Program-made: the position numbers and the translations under genes
Shown here: positions 15,504 through 24,891 of the stretch, in pieces
How positions within the stretch are numbered: the stretch's first letter is position 1
Layout of the letters: every line of letters starts with the position of its first letter
Source of the DNA: Bacillota bacterium
GTDB lineage: Bacteria; Bacillota; Clostridia; Peptostreptococcales; Anaerovoracaceae
Direction: 5' to 3'
DNA length: 35,405 nt
NCBI GenBank assembly: GCA_017416795.1
Contig: JAFQBD010000057.1
Location: forward strand, 1-35,405
The notes under the pieces: model-generated
The model's input: only the letters and a program-made list of their open reading frames with translations
Databases searched by the model: none
What the model was told of the DNA's origin: nothing

Positions 15504-15695
15504 ATGGACAAATTCGGCGGAAGCGGCATCAGCGATAACATGAACGTGGTTTATTCGGGATGCAGGAAGTTTGCTAGGAGACATGATTTCGATGTTTTCA
15601 GCATGAGTGATTATACATCATGTGAGAACTGCAGGCATCTCAACGGAGAAAACCAGTGTGAGAAAAAACTTGAAGAGGGACGATACGACCTATGA
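15504..15695 (+). CDS. Small cysteine-containing protein of unknown function
   Basis: A 63-residue protein between rimI and tsaD. ATG 15504 is chosen because AGGAGG (15493-15498) lies immediately before it. Four cysteines (Cys20, Cys40, Cys43, Cys52) in a C-x19-C-x2-C-x8-C pattern could bind one metal ion such as zinc. The protein is hydrophilic with no signal or membrane segment. The stop overlaps the tsaD start (ATGA), so the gene is translated in the t6A operon. A hairpin (about 15463-15493) lies just before its ribosome site. I do not recognise the family; function is unknown. Confidence 0.8.
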   Translation: MDKFGGSGISDNMNVVYSGCRKFARRHDFDVFSMSDYTSCENCRHLNGENQCEKKLEEGRYDL

Positions 15696-16708
15696 AAGAC
15701 GGAAAAATACTTACATTAGCAATTGAATCAAGCTGTGACGAGACGGCAGCAGCCGTGATAGCGGAGGGACGCGAAGTCCTCTCTAATATCATCTCGTCTC
15801 AGATCGAGATACATAAACAGTATGGCGGAGTAGTGCCTGAGATCGCATCAAGGCACCATCTCAACAACGTGAACACTGTAGTTGATCAGGCGCTGGAAGA
15901 AGCCGGCGTGACCATCGATGATGTGGATATGATCGGTGTCACTTACGGACCGGGACTTGTCGGAGCACTGCTGATCGGTCTTGCTACAGCTAAGGCTTAT
16001 GCGCTTGCTGCAGACAAGCCTCTTATCGGTGTACACCACATCCACGGACATATATGCGCCAACTATATACAGCATAAAGAACTTGAGCCGCCGTTCATGG
16101 CTCTAGTTATTTCGGGAGGTCATACTAATATAGTAGAAGTCGAAGACTATAACACTTGCAGAGTCCTGGGCGGAACGAGAGACGATGCAGCAGGCGAAGC
16201 ATACGACAAGGTGGCAAGAGTCCTTGGTCTTGGATATCCGGGAGGACCTCTCATCGATAAGATAGCAAGAGAAGGCGATCCTGAAGCTGTTGAATTCAAG
16301 AGAGTATTTCTCGAAAAGGGCAGTCTCGATTTCAGCTTCAGCGGTATCAAGACAGGCGTGCTCAATTACATAAATTCAGAAAAACAGGCAGGAAGAGAGG
16401 TAAGTGTGCCTGACGTAGCAGCAGGATTCCAGGCAGCAGTCCTGGATGTCATCGTAGCCAAGACAGTCGGAGCTGCAGTAGACATGGGTAAGGATAAGAT
16501 CGTGCTGGCAGGTGGCGTAGCAGCCAACAGCATGCTGAGAGAAATGCTTGAGAAAGAGTGCGCTAAACACGGGCTCAAGCTTTACTACCCGGCACCTGTG
16601 CTTTGCACAGACAATGCAGCCATGATAGGATGCGCAGCATATTATAAATACATGGCAGGAGAAAGGGACGATCTGACTCTGGATGCCATACCGAACTTGA
16701 AGTTATAA
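15692..16708 (+). CDS. tsaD: tRNA N6-adenosine threonylcarbamoyltransferase TsaD
   Basis: Catalytic subunit that transfers threonylcarbamoyl from threonylcarbamoyl-AMP to A37 of tRNA. The 338-residue protein starts [14 protein letters not shown] and carries the metal-binding histidines His116 and His120 in HHIHGH, then [14 protein letters not shown] and late [15 protein letters not shown], all canonical for the Kae1/TsaD family. The start overlaps the stop of the small Cys protein by 4 nt. The TsaC/Sua5 enzyme making the intermediate is not in this window. Confidence 0.97.
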   Translation: MKDGKILTLAIESSCDETAAAVIAEGREVLSNIISSQIEIHKQYGGVVPEIASRHHLNNVNTVVDQALEEAGVTIDDVDMIGVTYGPGLVGALLIGLATAKAYALAADKPLIGVHHIHGHICANYIQHKELEPPFMALVISGGHTNIVEVEDYNTCRVLGGTRDDAAGEAYDKVARVLGLGYPGGPLIDKIAREGDPEAVEFKRVFLEKGSLDFSFSGIKTGVLNYINSEKQAGREVSVPDVAAGFQAAVLDVIVAKTVGAAVDMGKDKIVLAGGVAANSMLREMLEKECAKHGLKLYYPAPVLCTDNAAMIGCAAYYKYMAGERDDLTLDAIPNLKL

Positions 16709-16747
16709 CAATAGGCGGAGACTCAGTTCTCCGCAGCAAAGGAATAT

Positions 16748-18745
16748 ATGATAGTAGTATCAGCGAAGGAACTGACAAAAGCATACGGTACGGATGTGAT
16801 ATTGGACAAGGTATCGTTTGCCATAAACGGTGGAGACAGAGTAGGGATAATCGGTGTCAACGGAGCCGGCAAAACTACTCTTCTTAAGATGCTGACAGGC
16901 GAGATGAGCTATGAATCGGGAGACTTCTTTATTGCAGCGGATACTCAGATCGGATATTTGAAGCAGGACGGGGGCTTTGATTCGCAGAAGACAGTCATCG
17001 AAGAAGTGGAGGCTATATTCGGACACTTCCCTGAGATGGAACGTGAGATGGAAAAACTCCTGGCACAGATCGAAGAAAACGTCGAAGACCATAAGCTCCT
17101 CGAAAGATACGATGCTCTTCAGGAAGAGTATAAGAATCGAGGCGGATATACATACAAGAGTGAGATGACAGGCGTGCTGTCCAGCATGGCTTTTAAGGAA
17201 GACAGTTATCATAAGAAGATATCGACTCTCTCCGGCGGGGAGAGAACGAGGCTGGCTCTGGCATGTCTGCTGCTGAGAAAACCTGACATCCTTTTCCTTG
17301 ACGAACCGACAAACCATCTGGATATCGGGACGCTCAAATGGCTGGAACAGTATCTTAAGAATTACAAGGGAACTATAGTCGTAGTATCTCACGACAGATA
17401 CTTCCTGGATCAGACGGTAAACAGGATATTTGAAATAGAGAACCATAAGCTCAATATATATGAAGGAAGCTACAGTTTCTATGCGGTAGAGAGAAAAAAC
17501 CGCCGTGAAGCGGAACTGAGAAAATACGAGAAGCAGAAGAAGGAGATCGACCGTCAGGAAGAGATGATCCGTCGCTTCAAACAGCACGGTACAGAGAAAC
17601 TGGCTAAGAGAGCTGCATCAAGAGAAAAACGCCTCTCTGCTATGGAACTGACAGAAAGGCCTGGCGGAAGCCATGGCAAGATGAAGCTCAGCTTCAAGGA
17701 AAACTTCCAGAGCGGTAAGGATGTCATATATGCTGAAAACTTGAGCAAGACTTTCGGATACGGAGCGAGGGCAAAAGAGCTTTTCAAAAACGTAGATCTT
17801 GACATCAAGCGAGGCGAGAGAGTCTGCATAGTCGGTGCCAACGGTATAGGTAAGACTACTCTTCTGAAGATGCTGATGGGTGATCTGGTGGCAGGAACAG
17901 GCCGTATCAAGCACGGTCACAACGTCCAGATCGGATATTACGATCAGGGACAGCTGCTCCTCAACAACGCCAACACTGTCATAGATGAACTTCATGATTC
18001 ATATAGACTTTATACGGATGGAGAACTGAGGAATATACTGGGCAGATTCCTGTTCAGAGGAGAATCGGTATTTCTTAATGTAGGTGCACTCAGCGGCGGT
18101 GAGAAGGCTAGACTTTCCCTTCTCAAGCTGATGATGTCAGGATCAAACGTGCTGATCCTTGACGAACCTACGAACCATCTTGATATCGAGTCAAAGGAAG
18201 TGTTCGAAGAAGCGCTGCTGGATTTTCCGGGCACATGCATCATCGTATCCCACGACAGATATTTCCTCAATCGTATACCAACCAGGATCATGGAGCTGAC
18301 GGCAGACGGTATGGAAAACTATCTGGGCGCATACGATTACTATGTGGAGAAAAAGCAGCAGATAGAATCCGGCAAGAAGTATCTTAATGAGCTTGGTACA
18401 AAAGGCGCGGCATCCGCAAGCGCAGGCAAGACCATGGGCGCACAAGGCATAGGTGCAGGCGTTTCGGGCGAAGCTGCGGGCTTTGGAGAAGAATTATCTT
18501 CGGCCGAGAAGAGAAAGCTTCAGAAAGAAAAAGAAGCCGAAGAAAGACGTATCAAGCGTCAGAAGGATGCGCTGGAAAAAGATATAGCAGAGCTTGAAGA
18601 AAAGATAGCGGAGCTTGAAGCAGAAGTGTGCAAGGTAGAGGTTGCCACAGACCACGTGAAGCTTGCCGCCATAAGCGGAGAACTTGAAGAAAAACGTGCA
18701 GTTTTGGAAGAAAAATATGACTTGTGGCTGGAACTTCAGTGCTAA
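16748..18745 (+). CDS. ABC-F family ATPase (ribosome-associated type)
   Basis: A soluble protein of 665 residues with two ABC domains and no membrane segments. Domain 1 has GVNGAGKTT, LSGGERTRLAL and LFLDEPTNHLD; domain 2 has GANGIGKTT, LSGGEKARLSL and LILDEPTNHLD. The linker between them (about residues 240-310) is rich in Lys, Arg and Glu, as in ABC-F translation factors that enter the ribosomal E site. A C-terminal Glu/Lys coiled coil of about 80 residues follows an Ala/Gly-rich low-complexity stretch (about 550-580). It resembles the YdiF/Uup housekeeping groups more than antibiotic-resistance members. A GCGGAGA/TCTCCGC hairpin lies 14 nt before its start. Confidence 0.9.
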   Translation: MIVVSAKELTKAYGTDVILDKVSFAINGGDRVGIIGVNGAGKTTLLKMLTGEMSYESGDFFIAADTQIGYLKQDGGFDSQKTVIEEVEAIFGHFPEMEREMEKLLAQIEENVEDHKLLERYDALQEEYKNRGGYTYKSEMTGVLSSMAFKEDSYHKKISTLSGGERTRLALACLLLRKPDILFLDEPTNHLDIGTLKWLEQYLKNYKGTIVVVSHDRYFLDQTVNRIFEIENHKLNIYEGSYSFYAVERKNRREAELRKYEKQKKEIDRQEEMIRRFKQHGTEKLAKRAASREKRLSAMELTERPGGSHGKMKLSFKENFQSGKDVIYAENLSKTFGYGARAKELFKNVDLDIKRGERVCIVGANGIGKTTLLKMLMGDLVAGTGRIKHGHNVQIGYYDQGQLLLNNANTVIDELHDSYRLYTDGELRNILGRFLFRGESVFLNVGALSGGEKARLSLLKLMMSGSNVLILDEPTNHLDIESKEVFEEALLDFPGTCIIVSHDRYFLNRIPTRIMELTADGMENYLGAYDYYVEKKQQIESGKKYLNELGTKGAASASAGKTMGAQGIGAGVSGEAAGFGEELSSAEKRKLQKEKEAEERRIKRQKDALEKDIAELEEKIAELEAEVCKVEVATDHVKLAAISGELEEKRAVLEEKYDLWLELQC

Positions 18746-18779
18746 ATATTTTTGAACATTTAATTTAGCAACAAAAGTA

Positions 18780-18808
18780 TTGCAATAACTAAAAGCGTAC
18801 ACTATAAT
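18780..18808 (+). promoter_or_regulatory. Sigma-A promoter of acpP
   Basis: TTGCAA (18780-18785), 17-bp spacer, TATAAT (18803-18808). The leader contains a 10-bp near-perfect hairpin at 18818-18842 (TTGTCAAGGC with GCCTTGCCAA). No FapR-type operator is evident. Confidence 0.8.
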
Positions 18809-18880
18809 GATTAAGAATTGTCAAGGCGGAAGGCCTTGCCAATATAAATATGAAGTTGAAATTTAATGGAGGTATATATC

Positions 18881-19105
18881 ATGACATTTGATAAGATCAA
18901 GGGAATCATCGCAGAACAGCTGGGAGTAGAAGAAGATGCTATCAGCATGGAAACTAATCTGATGAAGGACCTGGAAGCTGACTCACTGGACGCAGTAGAA
19001 ATCATCATGGCTATCGAAGATGAATTCGATATCGAAATTCCTGATGAAGATGCAGAAAAGTTCCAGACAGTAGCAGACATCGTTGGTTACGTAGAAGCAA
19101 AATAA
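18881..19105 (+). CDS. acpP: Acyl carrier protein
   Basis: Carries fatty-acyl chains on phosphopantetheine. The 74-residue acidic protein has the modification serine Ser35 in [12 protein letters not shown] 18881 is chosen because an upstream in-frame ATG at 18866 overlaps the GGAGG ribosome site. It stands apart from any fatty-acid synthesis genes and is followed 18 nt later by rex. Housekeeping AcpP is likely; a specialised acyl carrier cannot be excluded. Confidence 0.93.
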   Translation: MTFDKIKGIIAEQLGVEEDAISMETNLMKDLEADSLDAVEIIMAIEDEFDIEIPDEDAEKFQTVADIVGYVEAK

Positions 19106-19123
19106 GAAAAGCGGTAAAGAGGA

Positions 19124-19777
19124 ATGACAAAGCAGGCTAAGATCTCTAATGCTGTAATCAAGAGACTTCCTCGTTACAGAAGATATCTCAATGAATTACG
19201 CAAAAAAGGAGTCGACAAGATTTCTTCAAATGAATTCAGCAGACTTATCGGATATACTGCATCGCAGATAAGACAGGATCTTAATAACTTCGGCGGCTTC
19301 GGCCAGCAGGGTTACGGATACAGTGTATGCGGGCTTTATAATGAGATAAGTGCGATCTTGGGGCTGGACAGACAGTACAAGATGGTAATAGTAGGTGCCG
19401 GAAACTTGGGACAGGCTATCGCTAACCACACTTATTACTACAAGGCAGGATTCATAGTAAACGGTATTTTCGAGATCAATCCGAGACTTATAGGGATCAG
19501 GATAAATGATATCGAAGTAATGGATTACGAGAATATAGTGGAATACGTTGAAGAAAACCATATAGATATAGGCATAATATGTACGACTAAAGACGCGGCT
19601 CAGGAAGTAGCTGATAAGCTGTGCTTCGCAGGAGTGAAAGGATTATGGAACTTCGCGCCTGTAGATATCGAGACGCCTGATCATGTGGCTGTAGAGAACA
19701 TGCATATAAGTGACAGTCTGCACTCACTGGCATATCACATGAATAAAATAGCGGCAGACGAAAATGATGAAAATTAA
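19124..19777 (+). CDS. rex: Redox-sensing transcriptional repressor Rex
   Basis: NADH/NAD+-responsive repressor of fermentation and electron-transfer genes. The 217-residue protein has an N-terminal winged helix (KRLPRYRRYLNEL, GYTASQIRQDLNNFGGFGQQGYGY) and a C-terminal Rossmann domain with GAGNLGQAI near residues 90-98. The C-terminal NFAPVDIETPDHVAVENMHI segment is typical. The ribosome site GAGGA is very close to the ATG. In a lysine-to-butyrate fermenter it would be expected to control crotonyl-CoA reduction genes, which are not in this window. Confidence 0.96.
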   Translation: MTKQAKISNAVIKRLPRYRRYLNELRKKGVDKISSNEFSRLIGYTASQIRQDLNNFGGFGQQGYGYSVCGLYNEISAILGLDRQYKMVIVGAGNLGQAIANHTYYYKAGFIVNGIFEINPRLIGIRINDIEVMDYENIVEYVEENHIDIGIICTTKDAAQEVADKLCFAGVKGLWNFAPVDIETPDHVAVENMHISDSLHSLAYHMNKIAADENDEN

Positions 19778-19787
19778 ATAAAAATTA

Positions 19788-19816
19788 AATAACCGTTTCA
19801 TAATGAAACGGTTATT
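19788..19816. terminator. Bidirectional terminator between rex and ferredoxin
   Basis: A 13-bp perfect stem AATAACCGTTTCA/TGAAACGGTTATT with a 3-nt loop, AT-rich on both outer sides, placed between convergent genes. Confidence 0.85.
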
Positions 19817-19838
19817 AATTATCATTTGTTATATGTAA

Positions 19839-20009
19839 TTAGCCTTCGATGATAGCATCTGTAGGGCAAGCGCCAGTGCAAGCTCCACAATCGATGCATG
19901 AGTTAGCGTCGATTACATACTGGCCATCTCCTTCAGCGATAGCGCCTACTGGGCATTCGCCAGCGCAAGCTCCGCATGAGATGCAAGCATCAGTAATTTT
20001 ATAAGCCAT
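19839..20009 (-). CDS. 2[4Fe-4S] ferredoxin
   Basis: A 56-residue clostridial-type ferredoxin with two CxxCxxCxxxCP clusters (CISCGACAGECP and CIDCGACTGACP), a low-potential electron carrier in the cytoplasm. ATG 20009 is chosen for the AAAGGAGGT site immediately upstream; an in-frame start further upstream would lie before it. It is monocistronic, convergent with rex and divergent from the P-loop gene at 20081. It could accept electrons from flavin-based bifurcation during crotonyl-CoA reduction (inference). Confidence 0.96.
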   Translation of the reverse strand: MAYKITDACISCGACAGECPVGAIAEGDGQYVIDANSCIDCGACTGACPTDAIIEG

Positions 20010-20080
20010 GGTTGTTACCTCCTTTAAGATTATCATTAAACGACAAACTGATTATAGCAAACCTTTTGAGGGAATTCAAG

Positions 20081-20893
20081 ATGAAAGTTTATGGACTTAT
20101 AGGTAAAAGCGGTACAGGTAAAAGTTATCAGGCCGTGAACCTTTGCAAAGAACTGAATATAGAAAGCATAATCGATGACGGGCTGTTCATATGTCGTAAT
20201 AAAGTGATGGCAGGGACTTCTGCTAAAAGACAGCCAACGAAGGTCGGTGCAGTGAAAACCGCACTTTTTAATGAAGAAGGACATATGGAAGAAGTGCGCG
20301 ATAAAATAAAGAAGATCAAGCCGTCTTCAATACTTATAATAGGTACATCTGACGGCATGGTCGACAGGATAGTATCGAGGCTGGAGCTTCCTAAGATAAA
20401 TAAGCGCATATACATCGATGACATAACGACAGAAGAAGAAAGGGCACTGGCGAAGAAGCATAGGGAAGAGATGGGACAGCACGTTATCCCTGCTCCGACT
20501 TTCCAGCTAAAAAGACAGTTTTCCGGTTATTTCATGCTCCCTATGAGAGTTCTTATAAAGGAACTGGGCTCACCTTGGAGAGACATGTCCGAGAAATCTG
20601 TAGTAAGACCGACTTACAGCTATCTGGGCGATTACAAGATATCAGGAAAAGTCATGAACGATATCGTTGAATGTGTCAAGAGAGAATCGGCAGGTGTCTA
20701 TGAAGTAGTGAAGGTCGCACTTTCACCGGTTCAGGATGGTGTTGATGTATTCATTACCGCCAACTTCAAATTCGGAGTTCCGCTGGCTGATGCATCGAAA
20801 GATTTCCAGAAGAATGTAGCTGCCAGGATCGAAGAAATGACGGCCTTTAATGTTAATAAACTCGACCTGGAAGTTAAAGATATAGTTTGGTAG
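20081..20893 (+). CDS. P-loop NTPase fused to an Asp23/Gls24-like domain
   Basis: A 270-residue cytoplasmic protein. Residues 1 to about 165 form a P-loop domain with Walker A GKSGTGKS (8-15) and a possible Walker B in SSILIIGTSD. The last 100 residues (from SVVRPTYSYLGDYKISG to VNKLDLEVKDIVW) have the alternating pattern of the Asp23/Gls24 family, which in other proteins is linked to cell-envelope stress. ATG 20081 has a GAGGGA site; an in-frame start at 20012 would overlap the divergent ferredoxin. I do not know a function for this combination. Confidence 0.75.
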   Translation: MKVYGLIGKSGTGKSYQAVNLCKELNIESIIDDGLFICRNKVMAGTSAKRQPTKVGAVKTALFNEEGHMEEVRDKIKKIKPSSILIIGTSDGMVDRIVSRLELPKINKRIYIDDITTEEERALAKKHREEMGQHVIPAPTFQLKRQFSGYFMLPMRVLIKELGSPWRDMSEKSVVRPTYSYLGDYKISGKVMNDIVECVKRESAGVYEVVKVALSPVQDGVDVFITANFKFGVPLADASKDFQKNVAARIEEMTAFNVNKLDLEVKDIVW

Positions 20894-20901
20894 GGATGAT
20901 T

Positions 20902-21807
20902 ATGACGGGGATTTGCAGCGAAATGAAAAAATATATGCGTGGAGATGTTTTGCATGTAGAAGGTGTCAGAGATTTTCACCTCGACCATATATTTGACTGC
21001 GGTCAATGTTTCAGATGGAGTCGAAATGAATACGGAAGCTATACCGGTATAGCGTTCGGGCGTGTGGCAAAAATTGCTTATGATGCAGATAAACAGCTTC
21101 TGATGATCCACGGAGCTGATGAAGAAGATTTCGAGATCATATGGAGAGATTATCTGGATCTTGATCGAGATTACGGAAGTATCAAGTCTGTTCTTGCCGA
21201 TAGAGACCCTGTCATCCGCGATGCCATCGAATACGGTCACGGTATCAGGATACTGAATCAGGAAAAGTGGGAGACACTTCTTTCGTTCATAATATCTCAG
21301 AACAACAATATACCGAGGATAAAAAAGTGCATAGAGTCTTTAGCTGAAACTCTGGGTGAATATGCAGGAGAATATGAAGGCAGGAAGTATTACAGCCTTC
21401 CGGTGCCTGAGGTGCTTGCGTCAGCATCTTTGGATGATCTGGCTCCTTGCAGGCTTGGATACAGAGCCAAATATCTGATAGAAACGGCGAAAAAGGTATA
21501 CGCCGAAGGCATAGACAGCCTGGAGGCGCTGGGAAGCTGTGAGCTTTCCGCGGGAGAAACTTGCGAAGCACTTAGAACTTACTGCGGAGTAGGCCCTAAG
21601 GTTGCCAACTGCATAGCGCTGTTTGCGATGAAAAAATTCGATAGTTTTCCTATCGATGTATGGGTCAAGAAAGTCATGAATACTATGTATGGATTCGAGG
21701 AAAATGACCTTAAGGGAATGGCTGCTTTCGCGGCAGATAAATTCGGTGAATTGGGCGGTATAGCACAGCAGTATCTGTTCTATTATATAACCCACTTGAA
21801 GGAGTGA
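20902..21807 (+). CDS. ogg: 8-oxoguanine DNA glycosylase/AP lyase, OGG1 family
   Basis: Removes 8-oxoguanine from DNA and cleaves the abasic site. Landmarks of OGG1 are present: N-terminal DCGQCFRW, LSFIISQNNNIPRIKK, then the helix-hairpin-helix GVGPKVANC with catalytic Lys233 and FPIDVWVKK with catalytic Asp252. The start is taken as ATG 20902, 6 nt after AGGG; TTG 20887 and ATG 20896 are in frame but less well placed. With this start the protein has 301 residues. It lies directly after the P-loop/Asp23 gene and is probably co-transcribed. Confidence 0.93.
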   Translation: MTGICSEMKKYMRGDVLHVEGVRDFHLDHIFDCGQCFRWSRNEYGSYTGIAFGRVAKIAYDADKQLLMIHGADEEDFEIIWRDYLDLDRDYGSIKSVLADRDPVIRDAIEYGHGIRILNQEKWETLLSFIISQNNNIPRIKKCIESLAETLGEYAGEYEGRKYYSLPVPEVLASASLDDLAPCRLGYRAKYLIETAKKVYAEGIDSLEALGSCELSAGETCEALRTYCGVGPKVANCIALFAMKKFDSFPIDVWVKKVMNTMYGFEENDLKGMAAFAADKFGELGGIAQQYLFYYITHLKE

Positions 21808-21849
21808 AGCGGAGAGTGGATAGAATCGGTACGATTTGTAAAAAAGCGG

Positions 21850-21878
21850 TTGACAAACAGCGGTAATAGCTGTAAATT
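21850..21878 (+). promoter_or_regulatory. Promoter of groESL
   Basis: TTGACA (21850-21855), 17-bp spacer, TAAATT (21873-21878). The predicted start falls at the beginning of the CIRCE operator, the usual arrangement for HrcA-controlled genes. Confidence 0.75.
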
Positions 21879-21882
21879 ATAT

Positions 21883-21909
21883 TTAGCACTCTTCGATTGC
21901 GAGTGCTAA
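21883..21909 (+). promoter_or_regulatory. CIRCE operator (HrcA binding site)
   Basis: Perfect consensus TTAGCACTC, 9-nt spacer, GAGTGCTAA. HrcA repression of groESL relieved by heat is established for this element. hrcA is not in the window. Confidence 0.97.
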
Positions 21910-21977
21910 CAAAGAAAAAAAGGAGGAACTGACAGGGCAGGCCGAGTGCTTGTGATGGACAGTTCCTTTAAGTGTAA

Positions 21978-22277
<300 letters not shown>

Positions 22278-22293
22278 TAAAAGGGAGGATTAG

Positions 22294-23931
<1,638 letters not shown>

Positions 23932-24010
23932 GCTGAAAACAGCTGAATAACGTTATGCCCCCTTTGCAGGGGTGTAGCGAAGAACTTTAAGAGGAATACG
24001 AATAATGAAT

Positions 24011-24039
24011 ACGAGGCGGACCACAATGGTTCGCCTCGT
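24011..24039 (+). terminator. Stem-loop after groEL without a clear T tract
   Basis: A 13-bp stem, ACGAGGCGGACCA with TGGTTCGCCTCGT (one G-U pair), and a 3-nt loop. The following bases are TAAAAATG, so it lacks the usual T tail and may act as an mRNA 3' stabiliser or a weak terminator. It shares AATGGTTCGCCT and CCTCGTT with the terminator at 3278-3317. Confidence 0.6.
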
Positions 24040-24074
24040 TAAAAATGTAACCGATTAAAGCGTGGAAATTTAGC

Positions 24075-24103
24075 TTTACTTTCAAAAATATCCATGTTAG
24101 AAT
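24075..24103 (+). promoter_or_regulatory. Probable promoter of the cold-shock gene
   Basis: TTTACT (24075-24080), 17-bp spacer, TAGAAT (24098-24103). The predicted start near 24110 gives a leader of about 130 nt, as is common for cold-shock genes. Confidence 0.5.
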
Positions 24104-24131
24104 AACAAAGTATCATAAATAAGAAGAATTT

Positions 24132-24189
24132 CACATGTTTTTGTGGGCTCGTTTTTAAACAGGTGAGTTGCAGGGACATGTGTTTTTTT
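24132..24189 (+). promoter_or_regulatory. Terminator-like hairpin in the cold-shock gene leader
   Basis: CACATGTTTTTGTGGGCTC (24132-24150) can pair with GAGTTGCAGGGACATGTG (24165-24182) to form an 18-bp stem with one bulged G and six G-U pairs, followed by seven T. It lies about 50 nt before the cold-shock gene start. It could be a leader attenuator or the end of a short upstream transcript. Confidence 0.5.
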
Positions 24190-24240
24190 ATGATATGGCA
24201 ATGGCATTGATTTACAGTTAGTAGTATGGAGGTAGTTAGA

Positions 24241-24456
24241 ATGAAGAACGGTACTGTAAAGTGGTTTAATCCTGACAAAGGCTTCGGTTTTATCTGTGAC
24301 GACGAACTTAATGAAGATGTATTCGTACACTTCTCAGCTATAAATATTGAAGGTTTTAAAACTCTGGCTGAAGGACAGAAGGTCACTTTTGAAACAGAGC
24401 CGGATCCTAAAAACCCAGAAAAGCTGAGAGCTATCGACGTTACACCTGTAGCGTAG
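24241..24456 (+). CDS. cspA: Cold-shock domain protein
   Basis: A 71-residue single-stranded RNA/DNA-binding OB-fold protein. RNP1 is KGFGFI and RNP2 is VFVHF, preceded by [12 protein letters not shown] 24241 is chosen because the upstream in-frame ATG at 24226 overlaps the GGAGGT ribosome site. The symbol is generic: Csp paralogues cannot be told apart from sequence alone. The structured 5' leader suggests control at the RNA level. Confidence 0.95.
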   Translation: MKNGTVKWFNPDKGFGFICDDELNEDVFVHFSAINIEGFKTLAEGQKVTFETEPDPKNPEKLRAIDVTPVA

Positions 24457-24490
24457 GTATTAGCTGACCGGGAGAATTGATGCGAGAATG

Positions 24491-24526
24491 AAGAGCTGAA
24501 CTGCAAATGCGATCGGCTCTTTTTTG
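24491..24526 (+). terminator. Probable terminator of the cold-shock gene
   Basis: Stem AAGAGC/GCTCTT with a 19-nt loop, followed by a T tract. The stem is short, and its right side and T tract form the left outer edge of the nested palindrome at 24515-24793. Confidence 0.55.
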
Positions 24527-24793
24527 TTGCTCATTATTAAATGATCGAAAGCCTGTATGCCTTGCTTCACTAGTACTCCTGTGCAGACAACTGTATATGC
24601 TTGCTCGCAAAGAATAGAACCTCGGGAAAACTCGGGCTACACTCAGCAACCTTTGCTTCGTTTCGCCCTCAGACAGTTCCCGAGGTTGTGCTATTCTTTA
24701 TGCTCGCTTCGCATCCAGTTGTACCTGCACACTCACAAACCGTTCAGCAAGGCATATAGGTATCCGATTATTGATGAGCAACAAAAAAACGCC
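24515..24793. repeat. Nested inverted-repeat element, copy 1
   Basis: About 279 bp that can fold on itself almost end to end. Paired blocks from outside in are GTTGCTCAT (24525-24533 with 24774-24782, extended by T and A tracts), TATGCCTTGCT (24556-24566 with 24746-24756), TGTGCAG (24580-24586 with 24725-24731), ACAACTG (24587-24593 with 24716-24722), and AAAGAATAG plus AACCTCGGGAA (24609-24628 with 24677-24699, the right side having a 3-nt GTG bulge). The apical loop starts AACTC and ends TCAGACAG. Copy 2 is at 34341-34570. No gene lies inside. It is a candidate structured RNA or palindromic mobile repeat. Confidence 0.75.
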
Positions 24794-24803
24794 CTCGCGG
24801 GCG
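24783..24803 (-). terminator. Minus-strand terminator at the right edge of the palindrome
   Basis: Read on the minus strand: CGCCC, loop GCGA, GGGCG, then seven T. No minus-strand gene ends here, so the transcript it would stop is unknown; it may be inherited with the palindrome. Confidence 0.6.
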
Positions 24804-24829
24804 GCGGGGTAAGTGACTGGATTTAAATA

Positions 24830-24857
24830 TTGCCAACAATCTTGTTTGATATATAAT
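24830..24857 (+). promoter_or_regulatory. Promoter of the orphan gene at 24892
   Basis: TTGCCA (24830-24835), 16-bp spacer, TATAAT (24852-24857). Predicted start is near 24864, just before the AAAAAAGGA ribosome site. Confidence 0.7.
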
Positions 24858-24891
24858 TAGGGTATATAAAGAAAAAAGGACATTGAGTAAA

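Noticed and set aside
16760..17587. A 275-codon minus-strand open frame inside the ABC-F gene
   Set aside because: It mirrors the codon pattern of the real gene on the other strand and resembles no protein family.
24515..24793. Nested palindrome as a retron or group II intron RNA
   Set aside because: There is no reverse transcriptase gene nearby and I see no intron domain V or other family-specific core.
24557..24826. 89-codon open frame across the first nested palindrome
   Set aside because: Its translation is a by-product of the inverted repeats and it has no ribosome site; the structure explains the sequence better than coding does.
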